A stretch of DNA of 64,000 bases, from positions 434,001-498,000 of the forward strand of contig NZ_CP134696.1 of NCBI RefSeq assembly GCF_031851795.1, read 5' to 3'. Source of the stretch: Pontibacter sp. G13 (lineage in GTDB: Bacteria > Bacteroidota > Bacteroidia > J057). This document shows positions 8,444 to 16,143 of this stretch, in pieces. Below the pieces are notes generated by a model that saw only the letters and a program-made list of their open reading frames with translations, was not told where the DNA came from and did no database searches. Numbering within the stretch: position 1 is the stretch's first letter; each line of letters begins with the position of its first letter. The translations under genes were made by a program, and so were the position numbers.

Positions 8444-9466
8444 TCAATGGATAGCGCTGCTTTTACTGATACATCTTGCGAGGAGCTTTTCTAGCCCTTC
8501 GCGTTTCAAATCTTTTCCGATGAAGACCATCACAGTCTTTCTGGGCTCTCCTTGGGGCCACTCGCCTCTCGGCTCGATATCCAATCGTTTGCCGACAGAT
8601 TGTACCACGTACTGCTCATCAGAACCTTCTACCCAAGCAAGTCCCTTCATCCTGTACAGTCCCTTGGACTGAATCAGCAAGTACAAGTAGAGGTTGCGAT
8701 CTAGCATTGCCTTGTCAAAAGGCTGGTCTAGAAAAAAGGTCAGAGACACGATTTCCTCAGTATGCTTGTGATGATGATGAGCATGTGGTTTGGAGATCGG
8801 AAAACTGGTCTCTTGCTCCGATGGGGAATGACTATGGGTATGATGGAAGATTTCGTCCAGCGGTGATTGGCCATCCGGATTTAGCTGAATCACCGGAAAC
8901 GCATCCCGATTCCCTCTCTGTACCGTTGCCAAGGGATTGATCTGTCTCAGCTTTCCTTCCAATTCTTGCAGATAGCCCTCACTCACCAAGTCAGTCTTAT
9001 TGATCAGAAGCACATCGCTGTATGCCACCTGATTTTTGGCTTCCTCAGTTTCCGCCAGATGGGTTTCGATCAGTTCGGCATCTACCAAGCAGATAACGCC
9101 CTTCACCGGAAAATGCTTTTTGACCAGTGGATGTGCCACAAACGGCTCAGCCAATCCTGTAGGATCTGCAACCCCCGTAGCCTCAATGATGATCTCATCG
9201 AAATCGTCTCTTCGATCGAATAGATCATTCAGAATATCATACAGGTTGTCATTGAGGGTGCAGCACAGACAACCGTTGTTCATTTCCACAATGGTCTCAT
9301 CAGGACGAACCACCAAATCTCCGTCAATCCCCTGCTCTCCGAATTCGTTCTCGATGATGGCATATCGTTTCCCCTCATTCTGCTTCAGCAAGTGATTGAG
9401 GAAGGTGGTTTTGCCAGCGCCGAGAAAGCCTGTGAGAATGGTGACGGGTTTCTGAAAATGACTCAT
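8444..9466 (-). CDS. CobW/COG0523 G3E GTPase, probable zinc metallochaperone
   Basis: 340 residues. The start at ATG 9466 is preferred over longer in-frame starts because MSHFQKPVTILTGFLG begins right before the P-loop and AGGATTACAG lies just upstream. Motifs: Walker A GFLGAGKTT (13-21), the metal-binding CxCC motif CLCC (66-69), EATGVADP and the guanine-specificity NKTD. A His-rich linker (KPHAHHHHKH) precedes the C-terminal CobW_C domain. COG0523 proteins hydrolyse GTP to hand metal to client enzymes; those under Zur control act in zinc starvation. The divergent Fur/Zur-type regulator and its operators, plus the downstream MerC, support zinc rather than cobalt. Confidence 0.9.
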   Translation of the reverse strand: MSHFQKPVTILTGFLGAGKTTFLNHLLKQNEGKRYAIIENEFGEQGIDGDLVVRPDETIVEMNNGCLCCTLNDNLYDILNDLFDRRDDFDEIIIEATGVADPTGLAEPFVAHPLVKKHFPVKGVICLVDAELIETHLAETEEAKNQVAYSDVLLINKTDLVSEGYLQELEGKLRQINPLATVQRGNRDAFPVIQLNPDGQSPLDEIFHHTHSHSPSEQETSFPISKPHAHHHHKHTEEIVSLTFFLDQPFDKAMLDRNLYLYLLIQSKGLYRMKGLAWVEGSDEQYVVQSVGKRLDIEPRGEWPQGEPRKTVMVFIGKDLKREGLEKLLARCISKSSAIH

Positions 9467-9576
9467 CTGTAATCCTGAATTTCGATTAGGTATCCCTTTT
9501 GTTGAATGTTGAGACCGTTGCACCTTGGAGGATTTGCTTATTTCGGGCTCGATAAGCCACCAAAGCAAACCAAATG

Positions 9577-9629
9577 TGCAACATTGTTGCAAACATAAGC
9601 AACATTATTGCATTTGCAATCTTGTTGCA
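9577..9629. promoter_or_regulatory. Three tandem 7-1-7 palindromes, Fur/Zur-type operators
   Basis: TGCAACATTGTTGCA (9577-9591) is a perfect 7-1-7 inverted repeat. AGCAACATTATTGCA (9598-9612) and TGCAATCTTGTTGCA (9615-9629) are imperfect copies. Starts are 21 and 17 bp apart, close to two helical turns, so dimers could bind side by side. They fill the divergent promoter between the cobW-merC operon and the Fur-family gene. The 7-1-7 form is the classic Fur-family operator layout. Confidence 0.8.
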
Positions 9630-9642
9630 ATACTTTTATGGA

Positions 9643-10029
9643 ATGGGAATCATCAGGAAAACCAGATCCGTCCAGGTTGTCCTCGAAATATTCGAGCAGA
9701 CACAGGAGGCTATTTCGGGAGTGGACCTTGTGGAAGGGCTTCGGGCAGAAATGAACAAGACCACGGTGTACCGCATTCTTCAAAGGCTGGAAGACCATTC
9801 CATTCTACATTCCTTCATGGGGCGGGATGGCAGAAAATGGTATGCCAAATGCCGGAAAAAGATTCCAAATTCGCCAAGCAAACCTCACCCTCACTTTCAA
9901 TGCAGAAAGTGCGGCAAGGTGGAGTGCTTGCATGTGGAGATTGACATTCCAGTCCTTCCCAAACACAAGGTTGATTACGCTGAGTTTTTACTGTATGGGC
10001 ACTGTGAAGAATGCGAACCCTGTAGCTGA
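9643..10029 (+). CDS. Fur-family transcriptional repressor, Zur-like
   Basis: 128 residues from ATG 9643. An upstream start at 9574 would place the coding region over its own operators and add a non-homologous hydrophobic stretch, so it is rejected. Helix-turn-helix with recognition segment MNKTTVYRILQRLE (37-50). HPHFQCRKCG (82-91) and HCEECEPC (120-127) supply the four cysteines of the structural zinc site and the His ligands of the sensory site. With metal bound it should repress both itself and the divergent cobW-merC operon through the three palindromes at 9577-9629. The zinc assignment comes from the COG0523 partner; iron or manganese cannot be strictly excluded. Confidence 0.85.
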   Translation: MGIIRKTRSVQVVLEIFEQTQEAISGVDLVEGLRAEMNKTTVYRILQRLEDHSILHSFMGRDGRKWYAKCRKKIPNSPSKPHPHFQCRKCGKVECLHVEIDIPVLPKHKVDYAEFLLYGHCEECEPCS

Positions 10030-10254
10030 CTAACCGCCAAGGTGAGCGATTTCTTCTTGGATTGCTGTTTGCTGATTCCCCTATTTCCCCTTCTCTTCCT
10101 TCTTTCTCGACAAGCAAATGATCAAAGGTCCTGGGCATAATCCCTGAAAATAGGGTTGGGAAACAAGCTCCTTTCCGTTCTGTCAACCGAACATGCATGT
10201 ACCACGGAACTGGCCTTCTTCTATCTACCCATATCATTTCAAATCTTGAGGCTG

Positions 10255-11220
10255 CTACTTACCTCCTGCCGAAATCACAGCATGGTCTACCAAATAATCG
10301 ACTAGTCTGAGGATACTATAGGTGATATCGTTTTCGATTTCCGTGTGGCCGTTGATCATTCCCCGCAATTTATCTCCTTCGGTTTCCGTCAACCTTTTCT
10401 TGTTGATGGCCAATATATTCATGGTTTCGTCATAAAGGGGCTTCTCCAAAGTGCCTTCCTGGTGATCGATATATGCATACAGGCGATTGATTGTTTCCAT
10501 CAGCTTCCCATTGGCAATTTCCTCTTTGAGTACCTTGCCGGACAATGGGAGATCCTTCCATCCGTTGGGCGATGAAACTCCCTGAATGACCGCTGGCTGT
10601 TTCAGGCGATCATACATGAGCTCTATTTGGTAGCGGAGGGCTTTGGAATATTCTTTAGAGCCTGAAATCATCAGGCTGGCATTCGCTAAATTCACCTTTT
10701 CTCCTGCGCCCATCTGAGTCGGATTGGCCACCAGCAGGAACGTTTTGCTGTAACGGGTTCCGGGGTCGATCAATACCACTGACATGATGTGATCTCCCAG
10801 TTTATTGTCCACCATCAATAGGTTGAATTGCTTGGGAAAGGAAGTCTTTAGCTGGCCCAGCATCTCCATCCATCCCTGATCATGCGGCCGTGAAGTTTGG
10901 TACCTGAGCCAGTGAATATGGGGCTTGGCCTGAAGCACATCGCGAATATCATTGATCAAGGATTGGGCGACATCATAGCGTTGACTCATCCCCGTATGAA
11001 AGCCTTCTGCATATTGAATGACCTCCTTGCGAGATTTCTTGATCGCCTTGAGAAACTGGCGGTAAAAGTCCTCGTCGTTGGATTCACTTCTGGAAAATTC
11101 CCGAATGGAGATTTTGGGATCATTGTTCCTTTTGGAAATCAGGTAAATGATCAGCGTGGAAAGGAGGCTCAATCCAAACCCCATCAAGATTCCGAACCAA
11201 GTTTCAAAGCTGATTCCCAT
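10255..11220 (-). CDS. Membrane-anchored protein of unknown function
   Basis: 321 residues. One N-terminal membrane helix (residues ~7-28, ILMGFGLSLLSTLIIYLIS) is followed by a soluble, mostly cytoplasmic domain with alternating helices and strands (QFLKAIKKSRKEVIQYAEGF, PHIHWLRYQT, QFNLLMVDNK, IMSVVLIDPG). The alpha/beta pattern and phrases such as SRKEVIQYAEG are loosely reminiscent of phospholipase-D-like or nucleotidyl-sensor domains, but no HKD or other catalytic motif is present. Not recognised. The start overlaps the end of the upstream GGCT-like gene by 17 nt, so the two are translationally linked. Confidence 0.7.
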   Translation of the reverse strand: MGISFETWFGILMGFGLSLLSTLIIYLISKRNNDPKISIREFSRSESNDEDFYRQFLKAIKKSRKEVIQYAEGFHTGMSQRYDVAQSLINDIRDVLQAKPHIHWLRYQTSRPHDQGWMEMLGQLKTSFPKQFNLLMVDNKLGDHIMSVVLIDPGTRYSKTFLLVANPTQMGAGEKVNLANASLMISGSKEYSKALRYQIELMYDRLKQPAVIQGVSSPNGWKDLPLSGKVLKEEIANGKLMETINRLYAYIDHQEGTLEKPLYDETMNILAINKKRLTETEGDKLRGMINGHTEIENDITYSILRLVDYLVDHAVISAGGK

Positions 11221-11812
11221 GGTATTCGCTTGTTTTTTTCATCCAATGGTCAAGAGTGGTCGTTCCGTCAAACAGGTAGGTGGAGGTCAGGAACATATAT
11301 CCAAAATTCTCGGAGATGGCATTCGCCCCTTCCAAACAAACCTGTAGATAGGTCGGATGTGGAAAAATGTCCGAAGCTCCATCGGCAAAAGACAATACAA
11401 ACACCCGATCCATGATTCTACGACGAGTATCCCAGTCAGTACAGACGATCTCGTGCAGCTCGTAATTGACCTCGCGGTTTCGGAGGTTTTCCAAGTCCGA
11501 AAGCGGAATTGCTTTGATCAGGCCATTGATTTGGGAAGAAGCGTCAGCCGCGGGAATCGCATTCAGGGCCGCAGTCGCATCGGGCGCGTGTGGATCTCCA
11601 TACCGCTCGTAGGCATGCGCACCCATCGGATAATTGAACACCCGCTTGAATCCATACCCAATAGCAGGATACATACCTCCACCTTCGCTTAGCGTCACCG
11701 CGGAAGAATAGGCATTCATCAGACTCCCATAGCTGAAGAGGTTCAGCACGCCCCCCGATTTTTCCACCAAATACTCCTCCAGCCCATTCCAAGGATAAGG
11801 AAACACCATCAT
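11204..11812 (-). CDS. Gamma-glutamylcyclotransferase-like (AIG2/GGCT) protein
   Basis: 202 residues. The YGSLMN motif in LFSYGSLMNAYSS (residues ~25-37) is the substrate-loop signature of the GGCT/AIG2 fold. LSDLENLRNREVNYELHEI near residue 110 matches the family's acidic-residue region. Relatives release 5-oxoproline from gamma-glutamyl amines or glutathione, but many GGCT-fold proteins have other substrates. No signal peptide, so cytoplasmic. It is the first gene of a two-gene unit with the membrane-anchored protein at 10255-11220, whose start it overlaps. Confidence 0.75.
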   Translation of the reverse strand: MMVFPYPWNGLEEYLVEKSGGVLNLFSYGSLMNAYSSAVTLSEGGGMYPAIGYGFKRVFNYPMGAHAYERYGDPHAPDATAALNAIPAADASSQINGLIKAIPLSDLENLRNREVNYELHEIVCTDWDTRRRIMDRVFVLSFADGASDIFPHPTYLQVCLEGANAISENFGYMFLTSTYLFDGTTTLDHWMKKTSEYHGNQL

Positions 11813-12202
11813 CCGATCATATTAATAATCAACAGAAACTAGCATTTTACAGTTCCTCAAAATGAGGATTTGCGTGGGAATTTCAAAATAGCAAACGGAA
11901 GGTCCTCCATTGCTGGACGTTCCTTCCGTTTACCGTTTCCTATCTAAACCTCACCTTTTCACTCCACCAGATCCTCCACAACCTCAGCAGGGAGCAGTTG
12001 CCCGGTAATCCATGCTTGGTCCACTCCGCCCTTGTTGCCGATGAAGACTTGGGTAATCATTGGGGAAGGATTTCAAGAAGCCGGGTTGAGCGAAAACCTC
12101 TGACCCGATGCATGGCGCCTCCGCAATTCTCCCCTTTATCCTTCTTTGTCAAGCAACTCTCCAAAATAAAAAACACCCACCTCAAACATTTCACTAGGCA
12201 AC
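11813..12202. other. Intergenic stretch, no convincing gene
   Basis: Contains an inverted repeat (AAACGGAAGG near 11892 with its complement CCTTCCGTTT near 11921). A 33-codon minus-strand frame (12060-11959, starting MITQVFIGNKGG) has no visible support and may be chance or a gene remnant. Confidence 0.4.
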
Positions 12203-12236
12203 AAAAAAAACAGCAAGTCCCTTCCGGAACCCGCTG
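12203..12236 (-). terminator. Terminator of the lemA-TPM-TPM operon
   Basis: On the minus strand, 12236-12226 and 12221-12211 form an 11-pair stem (G-T wobbles allowed) around a GGAA loop. Eight T follow directly (12210-12203). Confidence 0.85.
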
Positions 12237-12285
12237 CCTATTCTTTACTTATTCGGTGAAGAGGTTATCTACCTCGCAGGCCATT

Positions 12286-13152
12286 TTACCAGCCGCCTGT
12301 GGCACCTCCACCACCAAAATCACCGCCACCGAAGCCGCCGAAACTACCGCCGCCACCGAAGCCGCCGCCGCCAAATCCACCGCCGCTTCCGCCGCCCCAG
12401 TTGGAGCTGCCGCCACCAGTCGGGAATCCCCACCAGTACCAGCCACCGTGTGAATAGCCGCCGCCGCGTCTTCCACGTCCGTTGCGATAGTCGTCGTCAT
12501 CGTCATTTCCGCCGCCTCTTCTGCTCATGAAGAAGAATACCGCAATGAAAAGGATGAGCATGATCAGCATTCCGCCTCCACCGCCATCTCCTTGGCGCTC
12601 TTGCTGGTAGTAGCGTTTTCCAGTGGCTTCATCAAATTCTCCTTGGCCCGCTTGCGTCAGGATTGACACTGCCTGTGCGATCCCAGTGTACCAATCTCCC
12701 CGACGGAAGGCGGGTTTCATCTCCTTCTCGATAATCTGGAATGCGAGTGCATCCGGGATCACCGGCTCTAGTCCGTAGCCTACCTCGATCCGGATCTGCT
12801 TGGTGTTGGGGAAAATCGCCACCAAAACCCCATTGGAGTTCTTCTCGCCGCCTATCCCCCATGCACGGGCCACCTCATTGGTGTAAGTTTCGGGCGTCTC
12901 GTCATCGGGAAGATTGATGGTGAGCACCGAGATCTCATTGGAGGTACGCTCGGCGTTTTCCGTGAGGAATTGCTCCAATCTCAAGGTCTGATCCGTACTC
13001 AGCAGTTCCGCGTAGTCATTGACAAATCCACGGGCCTTGGGGAGATCCTGCGCCCATCCAAACATCGGAAGGAGCATGAGGATCATCAAGCTATATCTTT
13101 TGAACAGCGATCCGGAGTTCACGGGTTTTCGCTGCCTGTTTTGATCAACCAT
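12286..13152 (-). CDS. TPM-domain protein with glycine-rich C-terminus
   Basis: About 288 residues from ATG 13152, which overlaps the stop of the upstream TPM gene by 8 nt (a start at 13176 is also open). A hydrophobic segment ending MLLPMFGWAQ is a signal peptide or anchor. Then comes a TPM domain: KARGFVNDYAELLS, SNEISVLTINLP, RAWGIGGEKNSNGVLV, IRIEVGYGLEPVIPD. A second membrane helix (MLIMLILFIAVFFF) precedes a Gly-rich tail (GGGFGGGGFGGGGSF, ending GATGGW). This is the classic layout of Bacteroidota/YgcG-type TPM proteins, thought to act with LemA at the membrane in envelope or stress functions. Confidence 0.88.
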   Translation of the reverse strand: MVDQNRQRKPVNSGSLFKRYSLMILMLLPMFGWAQDLPKARGFVNDYAELLSTDQTLRLEQFLTENAERTSNEISVLTINLPDDETPETYTNEVARAWGIGGEKNSNGVLVAIFPNTKQIRIEVGYGLEPVIPDALAFQIIEKEMKPAFRRGDWYTGIAQAVSILTQAGQGEFDEATGKRYYQQERQGDGGGGGMLIMLILFIAVFFFMSRRGGGNDDDDDYRNGRGRRGGGYSHGGWYWWGFPTGGGSSNWGGGSGGGFGGGGFGGGGSFGGFGGGDFGGGGATGGW

Positions 13153-13603
13153 AGGAAATTTCATCAGGTAATTCATTCACATCGTCTTTCTCCCAAGGGA
13201 ACCACTTTTGCAGTTGCTCCCCCACCGCCTCGATTCCCGCGATCAGTCCTTCGGCATACTTGTGATCCTTGAACTGGGTTTTCATGTTATCTGCGATCCC
13301 CACCCAAAAATCTGCAGGAACGGCATCATCAATTCCTTGATCGCCCAAGATGGCAAACCGGTGATCTTCTACCGCCAAATAGAACAGCACACCATTTCGC
13401 CGCTCGGTTTGGTCCATGTTCAATTGATGGAAGACCTGCTTGGCTCGGAGATATTCGCCTGTACCCTTGGAGGAGCGCTCCAAATGCACACGGATCTCTC
13501 CAGATGTCTTGCGTTCCGCCCGCTGGATCGCTTCGACAATCTGCTGGTCTTGCTTGTCGGAGAAAAAATTCTCCAAAGTCGTTTTCTTTTGGAATAGGCC
13601 CAT
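13145..13603 (-). CDS. Short TPM-domain protein, no signal peptide
   Basis: 152 residues covering a single TPM domain: IVEAIQRAERKTSGEIRVHL, RNGVLFYLAVEDHRFAILGD, AEGLIAGIEAVGEQL. It has no signal peptide or membrane segment, unlike its downstream paralogue, so it should be cytoplasmic. It is the middle gene of the lemA-TPM-TPM operon: 69 bp after lemA, and its stop overlaps the start of the next TPM gene, implying translational coupling. TPM domains have weak phosphatase-like activity in plants; the bacterial role is unsettled. Confidence 0.85.
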   Translation of the reverse strand: MGLFQKKTTLENFFSDKQDQQIVEAIQRAERKTSGEIRVHLERSSKGTGEYLRAKQVFHQLNMDQTERRNGVLFYLAVEDHRFAILGDQGIDDAVPADFWVGIADNMKTQFKDHKYAEGLIAGIEAVGEQLQKWFPWEKDDVNELPDEISYG

Positions 13604-13672
13604 GGCTGAGGGTAAAAAGCCAGAATCGTAGCTACCGAACGGCAGATCCGATTCTGGCCGAGGTGATGGTTA

Positions 13673-14275
13673 CTAGTTGTTGAAATCCACCTTGGGGGCG
13701 GTTTCAGCTCCAGACTGCGCCTTGAAATAGGCTACATCGTCGAAGTTAAAGAAGCCCGCATAGATGTTGTTGGGAAACTTGCGGATGAACTTGTTGTAAT
13801 CCTGCGCAGCTTCGTTGAATTTCTTGCGCTCGACAGCGATTCTGTTCTCTGAGCCTTCCAGTTCCACGATGAGTTGCTGAAACTGGGTATTGGCCTTCAG
13901 CTCGGGGTAATTTTCAGATACCACCATGAGACGATTGAGGGCTCCGGTCAATTCGCCTTGGGCATCATTGAACTTCTGGAGCAATTCAGGATTCTCGAGG
14001 ACTTCCTTGTCCACGGTCATCTGGCCTACTCGTGCACGTGCGGAGGTAACTTCGGTCAGGGTTCCTGCCTCGAAATTGGCGTATCCCTTGACGGTTTCCA
14101 CGATATTGGGGATCAGGTCCATCCGACGCTGATAGACGTTTTCGACCTGGGCCCATTGGGCTTCCACCTGCTCCTCTTTATCCACCATGCTGTTGTAGGC
14201 ATTTTTACCGCCCACAAAGCCACACCCGCCAACCAGCAGGATCAAACCGAGGAAAATCCAAAAAAACTTTTGCAT
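13673..14275 (-). CDS. lemA: LemA-family protein
   Basis: 200 residues. One N-terminal membrane helix (FFWIFLGLILLVGGCGFVGG, residues 4-23). Then the conserved LemA helical domain: NSMVDKEEQVEAQWAQVEN, YQRRMDLIPNIVETVKGYA, ENRIAVERKKFNEAAQDYN. LemA proteins are single-pass membrane proteins with a helical bundle, regularly in an operon with TPM proteins as here. The motif LVGGC could also be read as a lipobox. First gene of the operon; its promoter lies in 14276-14420. Confidence 0.93.
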   Translation of the reverse strand: MQKFFWIFLGLILLVGGCGFVGGKNAYNSMVDKEEQVEAQWAQVENVYQRRMDLIPNIVETVKGYANFEAGTLTEVTSARARVGQMTVDKEVLENPELLQKFNDAQGELTGALNRLMVVSENYPELKANTQFQQLIVELEGSENRIAVERKKFNEAAQDYNKFIRKFPNNIYAGFFNFDDVAYFKAQSGAETAPKVDFNN

Positions 14276-14414
14276 GATCTTGTTTTCGCGATTGAAAGCA
14301 CCGGAAGGTTCTTTCCGGTTGCATATTCATCCCAACCACATTTCTGTGAAGGGGTTTAAATGAGCCTCCCTTGCACATTGGGTTGGAAATGATATACGAA
14401 TACTCGATTGTCAA

Positions 14415-14471
14415 CAAACAAAAGTCCAAGGACCGACACACCGCCAAACTGGCAGGATCGGTCCTTGGACT
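14415..14471 (-). terminator. Terminator after rlmD
   Basis: AGTCCAAGGACCGA (14423-14436) is perfectly complementary to 14458-14471, a 14-bp stem with a 21-nt loop. On the minus strand it is followed by TTTTGTTTGTT. It lies 45 bp past the rlmD stop. Confidence 0.8.
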
Positions 14472-14515
14472 GTGGATTTCTTCCGGCGAAAGCCGCCATT
14501 TTGGCTGAAAACTGC

Positions 14516-15976
14516 TTACTCCTTCGGCGCTGGCGGCGGGAGTGGCGTGTCGCGACGCTTGAGTAGTACGACGTTTTCCACGTGGCCTGTATGTGGGAAC
14601 ATATCTACCGGACGCATCTTTTCCACCGAATAGAAGCGGTCCATCATTTCCAAATCCCGCGCTTGGGTGGCCGGCTTACAGCTCACATAGATCACATAGT
14701 CCGGAGATACCTTCAAGATCTGGCGGACCACCTTGGGGTCCATGCCTTGTCTTGGCGGATCTGCGATCACTACAGCTGGATGGCCTTCTCGCTGTGTCAA
14801 TTCATCCGTGAGGATCTTCTTCATGTCCCCCGCAAAGAACTTGAACTTATCTTCGGGCAAGCCATTGGCCTTGACGTTTTCACTGGCATCGGCCACGGCA
14901 GATTCGACATATTCGATACCGACGATCTTGCGCGCATATTCAGAAACGAAAATCCCGATACTTCCCGTTCCGGAGTACAAGTCATAGATCGTCTCGTGAA
15001 TGCCGCCGGATTTCGCCAAGGTCTCCTTCAGAAAATCACGCACCACGCCATAGAGCGCTTCGGCTTGCTTGGGATTGGTCTGGAAGAACGATACCGGACG
15101 CACGCGGAATTCGTAGTTTTCGAGCTTTTCCGTCAAATACTCTTTACCTCGCCAGATCTTGTATGGCAAGTCATTGTAGGAGCTATTGAGTTTTTCACTG
15201 TGAATCCAGATGAAATGGTCGATCTCCGGAAATTTCTCCGCCAGATTGCCGAAAATCCCGTCAATCATCTCCTGATCGTCTTTGGCAACGACGAGAATCA
15301 TCATCAATTCTCCCGTAGCAATCGAGCTGCGGAAGGTCACAGAACGCATGATTCCCGTATGCTCGCGATGATCGTAATACTCGATCTCCTGCTCGCGGGT
15401 GTATCGCTGAAGTTCGTTGCGAATGTCATTGACAATGGGCAGCTGGAGCATGCATTCCTCGATAGGAAGCACCTTATCGAAGAATCCCGGGGCATGGAAT
15501 CCGAGCACCCGATGGTCGATTTCGTCGCGACGAGGCATGTCCTCCTTGGTCAAATACGCCTTGTTGGCAAAGGAAAACTCCAGTTTGTTTCGGTAGAAAA
15601 ATGGCTCATCCACGCCGAGAATGGGCAGATGTTCAGCCACTTCCACTTTTCCGATCCGCTCGATGGTGTCACGGACCTGCTTTTCCTTGTATGCGAGTTG
15701 CCCCTCGTAGGTCATGTGCTGCCATTTGCAACCACCGCAGTTTTCGAAGTGCTTGCATTGCGCTTCTGTCCGGTAGGGAGAAGGCTGCTTCATCACCTCA
15801 ATTCGGCCGAGGGGAGATTTTTTATGCTTTCTGAAAACGTGAATATCCGCCACATCGCCGGGCACACCGCCTTCCACAAAGATCACCTGACCTTCATGCC
15901 TCGCCACTGCCCGACCGTCTGAGGCCGCATCGATCAATTCCATTTCCGCCGTAAACGGCTTGATTCTTCTTGCCAT
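14516..15976 (-). CDS. rlmD: 23S rRNA (uracil-C5)-methyltransferase, RlmD/RumA family
   Basis: 486 residues. An N-terminal TRAM domain (residues ~10-65, ASDGRAVARHEGQVIFVEGG) binds RNA. CKHFENCGGCKW (C74, C80, C83) with a later Cys (IEECML) forms the [4Fe-4S] site typical of RlmD and absent from TrmA. The SAM-binding motif is DLYSGTGSIGIF near residue 335. The catalytic nucleophile is in YVSCKPATQARDL near residue 440, followed by the DMFPHTGHVENVVLLKR motif that contains the general-base Glu. It methylates a uridine (U1939 in E. coli numbering) of 23S rRNA using SAM. RlmCD-type dual specificity cannot be excluded. Monocistronic, divergent from the lamin-tail gene. Confidence 0.92.
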   Translation of the reverse strand: MARRIKPFTAEMELIDAASDGRAVARHEGQVIFVEGGVPGDVADIHVFRKHKKSPLGRIEVMKQPSPYRTEAQCKHFENCGGCKWQHMTYEGQLAYKEKQVRDTIERIGKVEVAEHLPILGVDEPFFYRNKLEFSFANKAYLTKEDMPRRDEIDHRVLGFHAPGFFDKVLPIEECMLQLPIVNDIRNELQRYTREQEIEYYDHREHTGIMRSVTFRSSIATGELMMILVVAKDDQEMIDGIFGNLAEKFPEIDHFIWIHSEKLNSSYNDLPYKIWRGKEYLTEKLENYEFRVRPVSFFQTNPKQAEALYGVVRDFLKETLAKSGGIHETIYDLYSGTGSIGIFVSEYARKIVGIEYVESAVADASENVKANGLPEDKFKFFAGDMKKILTDELTQREGHPAVVIADPPRQGMDPKVVRQILKVSPDYVIYVSCKPATQARDLEMMDRFYSVEKMRPVDMFPHTGHVENVVLLKRRDTPLPPPAPKE

Positions 15977-16143
15977 TCCGCAAAATTAATACGCTCTCTC
16001 AGATCCACCAAGCATAAACATTGGACAGATGGAAATGCATGACATTTTCCGTGATAGGGTGAGTCTCTGCATTTTTCCCGGCGGGCTGCCGAAATTTTCG
16101 TAGTTTCCAATCTCCCTGAACCGCTTGGTGCATCTGTCGCGAT

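Noticed and set aside
11959-12060. 33-codon minus-strand frame starting MITQVFIGNKGG
   Set aside because: Has start and stop but no homology visible by eye, no ribosome-binding site and no operon link; left as part of an intergenic note.
14582-15922. 446-codon plus-strand frame
   Set aside because: Exact antisense shadow of rlmD, whose Fe-S, SAM and catalytic motifs are all on the minus strand.
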